Made by a program: the position numbers and the translations under genes
Part shown: one piece after another, positions 8,201 through 9,501 of the stretch
Numbering within the stretch: position 1 is the first letter of the stretch
Layout of the letters: each line of letters opens with the position of its first letter
Assembly: GCA_946480785.1 (NCBI GenBank)
Contig: CAMLLD010000129.1
Coordinates: 1-9,501 of the forward strand
Reading direction: 5' to 3'
From: an uncultured Blastocatellia bacterium
GTDB taxonomy: Bacteria > Acidobacteriota > Blastocatellia > Pyrinomonadales > Pyrinomonadaceae
Length of the DNA stretch: 9,501 nt
Notes under the pieces: generated by a model
The model's input: the letters and a program-made list of their open reading frames with translations, nothing else
What the model was told of the DNA's origin: nothing
The model's database searches: none

Positions 8201-8681
8201 GCCCGCGAATGATCGGACCTGTCGCGAGATTGAATGGGCGCCCAATCTCCTCGGTCCCCAGCCGTCGCGCTTCTTTCTCATGGTCCTCACCGGGCGACAC
8301 GCTCAAGTCGATGAACGGCAGATCCGTCTGCGGTGACGGCATGACGGCCTGAACTGGTTCGCCGTTCACAACACTGAAAGTGGTGCGCAGCGATTCGTGG
8401 CGGCGGATGACTTCGGCAAAGCTTCTTTCCAACGCTGCCACGTCGAGTTGGCCTGTGAGTCGCACAGCAGCCGCGATGTTGTAAAAAGAATTGCCCGGCT
8501 CCAACTGGTCGAGAAACCAAAGTCGGTGCTGCGCGAACGAGAGCGGGTCGGAGTTTGTCCTGGCCCGCCGGACGATTCTCGGCTGCGTGACCGCTTCAAC
8601 TCCTGCTTCCCGAAGCAGCTTTGCCAGCAACGCACGCTTCTTTTCAGACAACTCAAAAGCCGATGGCTCAGCACTGCTCAT
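5295..8681 (-). CDS. Single-module NRPS, C-A-PCP, 1128 aa
   Basis: A complete elongation module that selects one amino acid, activates it as an aminoacyl-AMP, loads it on its carrier domain and condenses it with the incoming chain. Residues 1-40 form a charged N-terminal helix (LSEKKRALLAKLLREAG), probably a docking segment. The condensation domain (about 45-480) opens with SFAQHRLWFLDQLEPG and has the catalytic HHIASDA at 177-183, where the usual final Gly is Ala. The adenylation domain (about 490-1000) shows YTSGSTGRPKG at 656-666, FDASFHE at 699-705, NHYGPSE at 796-802, YRTGD at 887-891 and NGKLDR at 995-1000 (Lys997). The carrier domain has LGGHSL with phosphopantetheine Ser1054. The tail LELEQLSDDEMKALIEA resembles the tail of the upstream synthetase. 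Pocket residues read by eye are D700 A701 H704 T743 I770 T772 H797 V805 V806 K997, partly proline-like but not a code I recognise. The ATG overlaps the upstream TGA, implying translational coupling. Confidence 0.97.
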   Translation of the reverse strand: MSSAEPSAFELSEKKRALLAKLLREAGVEAVTQPRIVRRARTNSDPLSFAQHRLWFLDQLEPGNSFYNIAAAVRLTGQLDVAALERSFAEVIRRHESLRTTFSVVNGEPVQAVMPSPQTDLPFIDLSVSPGEDHEKEARRLGTEEIGRPFNLATGPIIRGLLLRLSAREHVAVLTIHHIASDAWSIEILVKEISAFYDAFSQGRPSPLPELPIQYIDYACWQREWLRGEVLDQELAYWRDQLQEVVTLELPTDRPRPAIQTYAGATRMFQLPTKLGVAVNALGRQTGTTAFMTVLTAFKALLARYTNQTDIVVGTPVANRSQAETEGLIGFFLNTLVLRTNFSGDPTFAELLGRVRETALGAYAHQEIPFEKLVEELQPRRDLSRSPFFQVMFVLENVALWESGGTQILSGLTMSRFTLGRATAKFDLTLLIRESLDDWSCGIEYNTDLFDTQTIDRLITHFQILLEAAVAQPELRLSELPMLSAAERQQLLVEWNATEVTGFEHTCAHELFEKQARRTPDACAVVFEGVRLSYGELNGRANQIAHHLRRHGVGPESVVGICVGRSADLAVSVLAALKAGGAYLPLDPTYPRERLQFMLEDAAVEVLLTHEGARDVLPPHSAKVICLDSDTEAFAGESNVNPRTTVASENPGYVIYTSGSTGRPKGICLPHRAFVNLIEWHRASLPAAASTLQFASLSFDASFHEMFSAWSTGGALFIVSDELRLDMEGLAHFISDQRIEKVTLPVVVLQQLAERCAARPQLLTSLRTVICTGEQLRITPPVVQLFKALKGCRLHNHYGPSETHVVTALVTDDAPDTWPAQPSIGRPIFNTQIYVLDAHLQPVPIGVIGELYIGGDMLARGYLDRQELTAEKFVPDPFHTRAGSRLYRTGDLARYLPNGNIEFLGRIDHQVKIRGFRVELGEIESVLSQHSSVLEAVVLARAEAGGEQRLVAYLVCEPGYESSQSDWRKYLAKRLPEYMVPAHFVTMKELPLTANGKLDRQALPAPERSRPELEAAYEPPGNATEEVVVGVWAEVLNVERVGVNDNFFDLGGHSLSATGVIFRLREALRVDLPLRALFESPTPRGLADALAGAWGDREVLEEIARTNLELEQLSDDEMKALIEAQDSQ

Positions 8682-9501
8682 CTCGCTTCCCTTTCCGCTG
8701 TCGAGACAGTTACTGCCTCCAACATCTGCCCCGCCTCGCCTTCAGAAAGCCGTTCGAGCTCCAGCAGCACCTCCGCCGTTTTCTCTATTCTGGCGCGTTG
8801 ACCCGCCTGCTGAAGCACGGTCTCACTCAGGTCAACGAGCGTCGAGAACTCGAAGACTGCGCGCAGCGGCAATTCGATGGACAATACCGAGCGCAGTCTG
8901 GCGATTAGTCTGGTCGCCAATAACGAATGTCCGCCAAGGTCAAAGAAGTTGTCGTTGAGGCCGACGCGTTCGACGTGCAAAAGCTCGGCCCAGATGCGGG
9001 CCAGGACCTGCTCGGTGGCGCTGCGTGGGGCCACGTAGTCGCCAAAGAGAATCGGCCTGACTTGCCCTGGTACGGGCAAAGCCTTGCGATCGATCTTGCC
9101 GCTGGGTGTCAGTGGGAACTCATCCAGGAAGTCAAAGGCAGCCGGAATCATGTATTCCGGCAACAAGGCTTTCAGCCCGGCTCGCAGCCCGCTCGTGGTT
9201 AAGGTTGTTTCCGCTTCCGTGAGCACGTAAGCGATGAGCCGATTTTCTCCCGTCGCGGCCCCGCTGCTGAGCACCACGGCCTCGCGCACCTGCGCTTGCT
9301 GTCGTAACGCCGCTTCCACCTCCCCCAGCTCCACGCGGAAGCCGCGAATCTTCACCTGCCCATCAACACGACCAATGAACTCCAACTCTCCTTGCGCTCC
9401 CCACCTGACCGTGTCACCGGTGCGGTACAGTCGCTCCCCGCCCTGAGTGGCGTAGGGATGGGGCACGAATCTCTCCGCCGTAAGTTCCGCGCGGTTGAGG
9501 T
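8678..9501 (-). CDS. NRPS, C-terminal part (end of A domain, PCP, tail); 5' end outside window
   Basis: This is the end of a multidomain peptide synthetase whose start lies beyond the right edge; 273 residues are visible and the frame is open to base 9501. A GTG at 9466 is an internal valine of the A-domain segment FVPHPYA, not a start. In order one sees the end of an adenylation domain (RLYRTGD, then GRVDGQVKIRGFRVELGE, LPEYMIP, and PSGKIDRKAL with the invariant adenylation lysine), then a peptidyl carrier domain with DNFFDLGGHSLLAT. The serine in that motif (codon 8924-8926) is the expected 4'-phosphopantetheine site. About 80 residues follow, ending in a charged tail containing LELERLSEGEAGQMLEA, which may dock onto the next synthetase. 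No epimerase or thioesterase follows the carrier, so the chain should pass to the next protein. The substrate pocket lies outside the window and specificity cannot be read. The TGA stop overlaps the start of the next gene. Confidence 0.95.
   Translation of the reverse strand, partial: LNRAELTAERFVPHPYATQGGERLYRTGDTVRWGAQGELEFIGRVDGQVKIRGFRVELGEVEAALRQQAQVREAVVLSSGAATGENRLIAYVLTEAETTLTTSGLRAGLKALLPEYMIPAAFDFLDEFPLTPSGKIDRKALPVPGQVRPILFGDYVAPRSATEQVLARIWAELLHVERVGLNDNFFDLGGHSLLATRLIARLRSVLSIELPLRAVFEFSTLVDLSETVLQQAGQRARIEKTAEVLLELERLSEGEAGQMLEAVTVSTAEREAR
8687..8693 (-). promoter_or_regulatory. Ribosome binding site of the central NRPS, inside the upstream coding end
   Basis: The minus strand reads AAGGGAA five bases before the ATG at 8681. 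It lies within the last codons of the upstream NRPS. The stop and start codons share the sequence ATGA, the usual layout for translational coupling of consecutive NRPS subunits. Confidence 0.55.

Overview
The window lies inside a non-ribosomal peptide synthetase (NRPS) gene cluster. All four genes are on the minus strand, so transcription runs from the right end of the window to the left. In hand-counted 120-base samples G+C ranges from about 46% to 67%, with most coding DNA near 60%. The modular style (C domains opening with AQxRLWFLDQL, LGGHSL carrier sites, no trans-acting parts visible) fits soil or aquatic bacteria rich in NRPSs, such as Acidobacteria, Myxococcota or Cyanobacteria. No housekeeping gene is present, so the phylum cannot be fixed from this sequence.

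Layout in transcription order: (1) 9501-8678, the C-terminal end of an NRPS that starts outside the window (end of an adenylation domain, a carrier domain and a charged tail); (2) 8681-5295, a complete one-module C-A-PCP synthetase of 1128 residues, joined to gene 1 by a 4-base ATGA stop/start overlap; (3) 5279-4428, a 283-residue Fe(II)/2-oxoglutarate dioxygenase of the phytanoyl-CoA/ectoine hydroxylase type, only 15 bases after gene 2, with its Shine-Dalgarno overlapping the gene 2 stop codon; (4) 4307 to the left edge, a further NRPS (C-A-PCP-C and onwards) that stays open to base 1 without a stop, after a 120-base gap.

The genes most simply form an assembly line in which gene 1 hands its chain to gene 2, gene 2 to gene 4, and gene 3 hydroxylates a building block, a carrier-bound residue or the peptide. 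Pocket residues read by eye suggest that the gene 4 module activates alanine. The gene 2 module has a pocket related to proline codes but with four changed positions, and no assignment is made. The pairing of this unusual pocket with a dioxygenase resembling ectoine hydroxylase is the most interesting point in the window. No epimerase, methyltransferase or thioesterase domain is visible, so the chain is neither started nor released inside the window.
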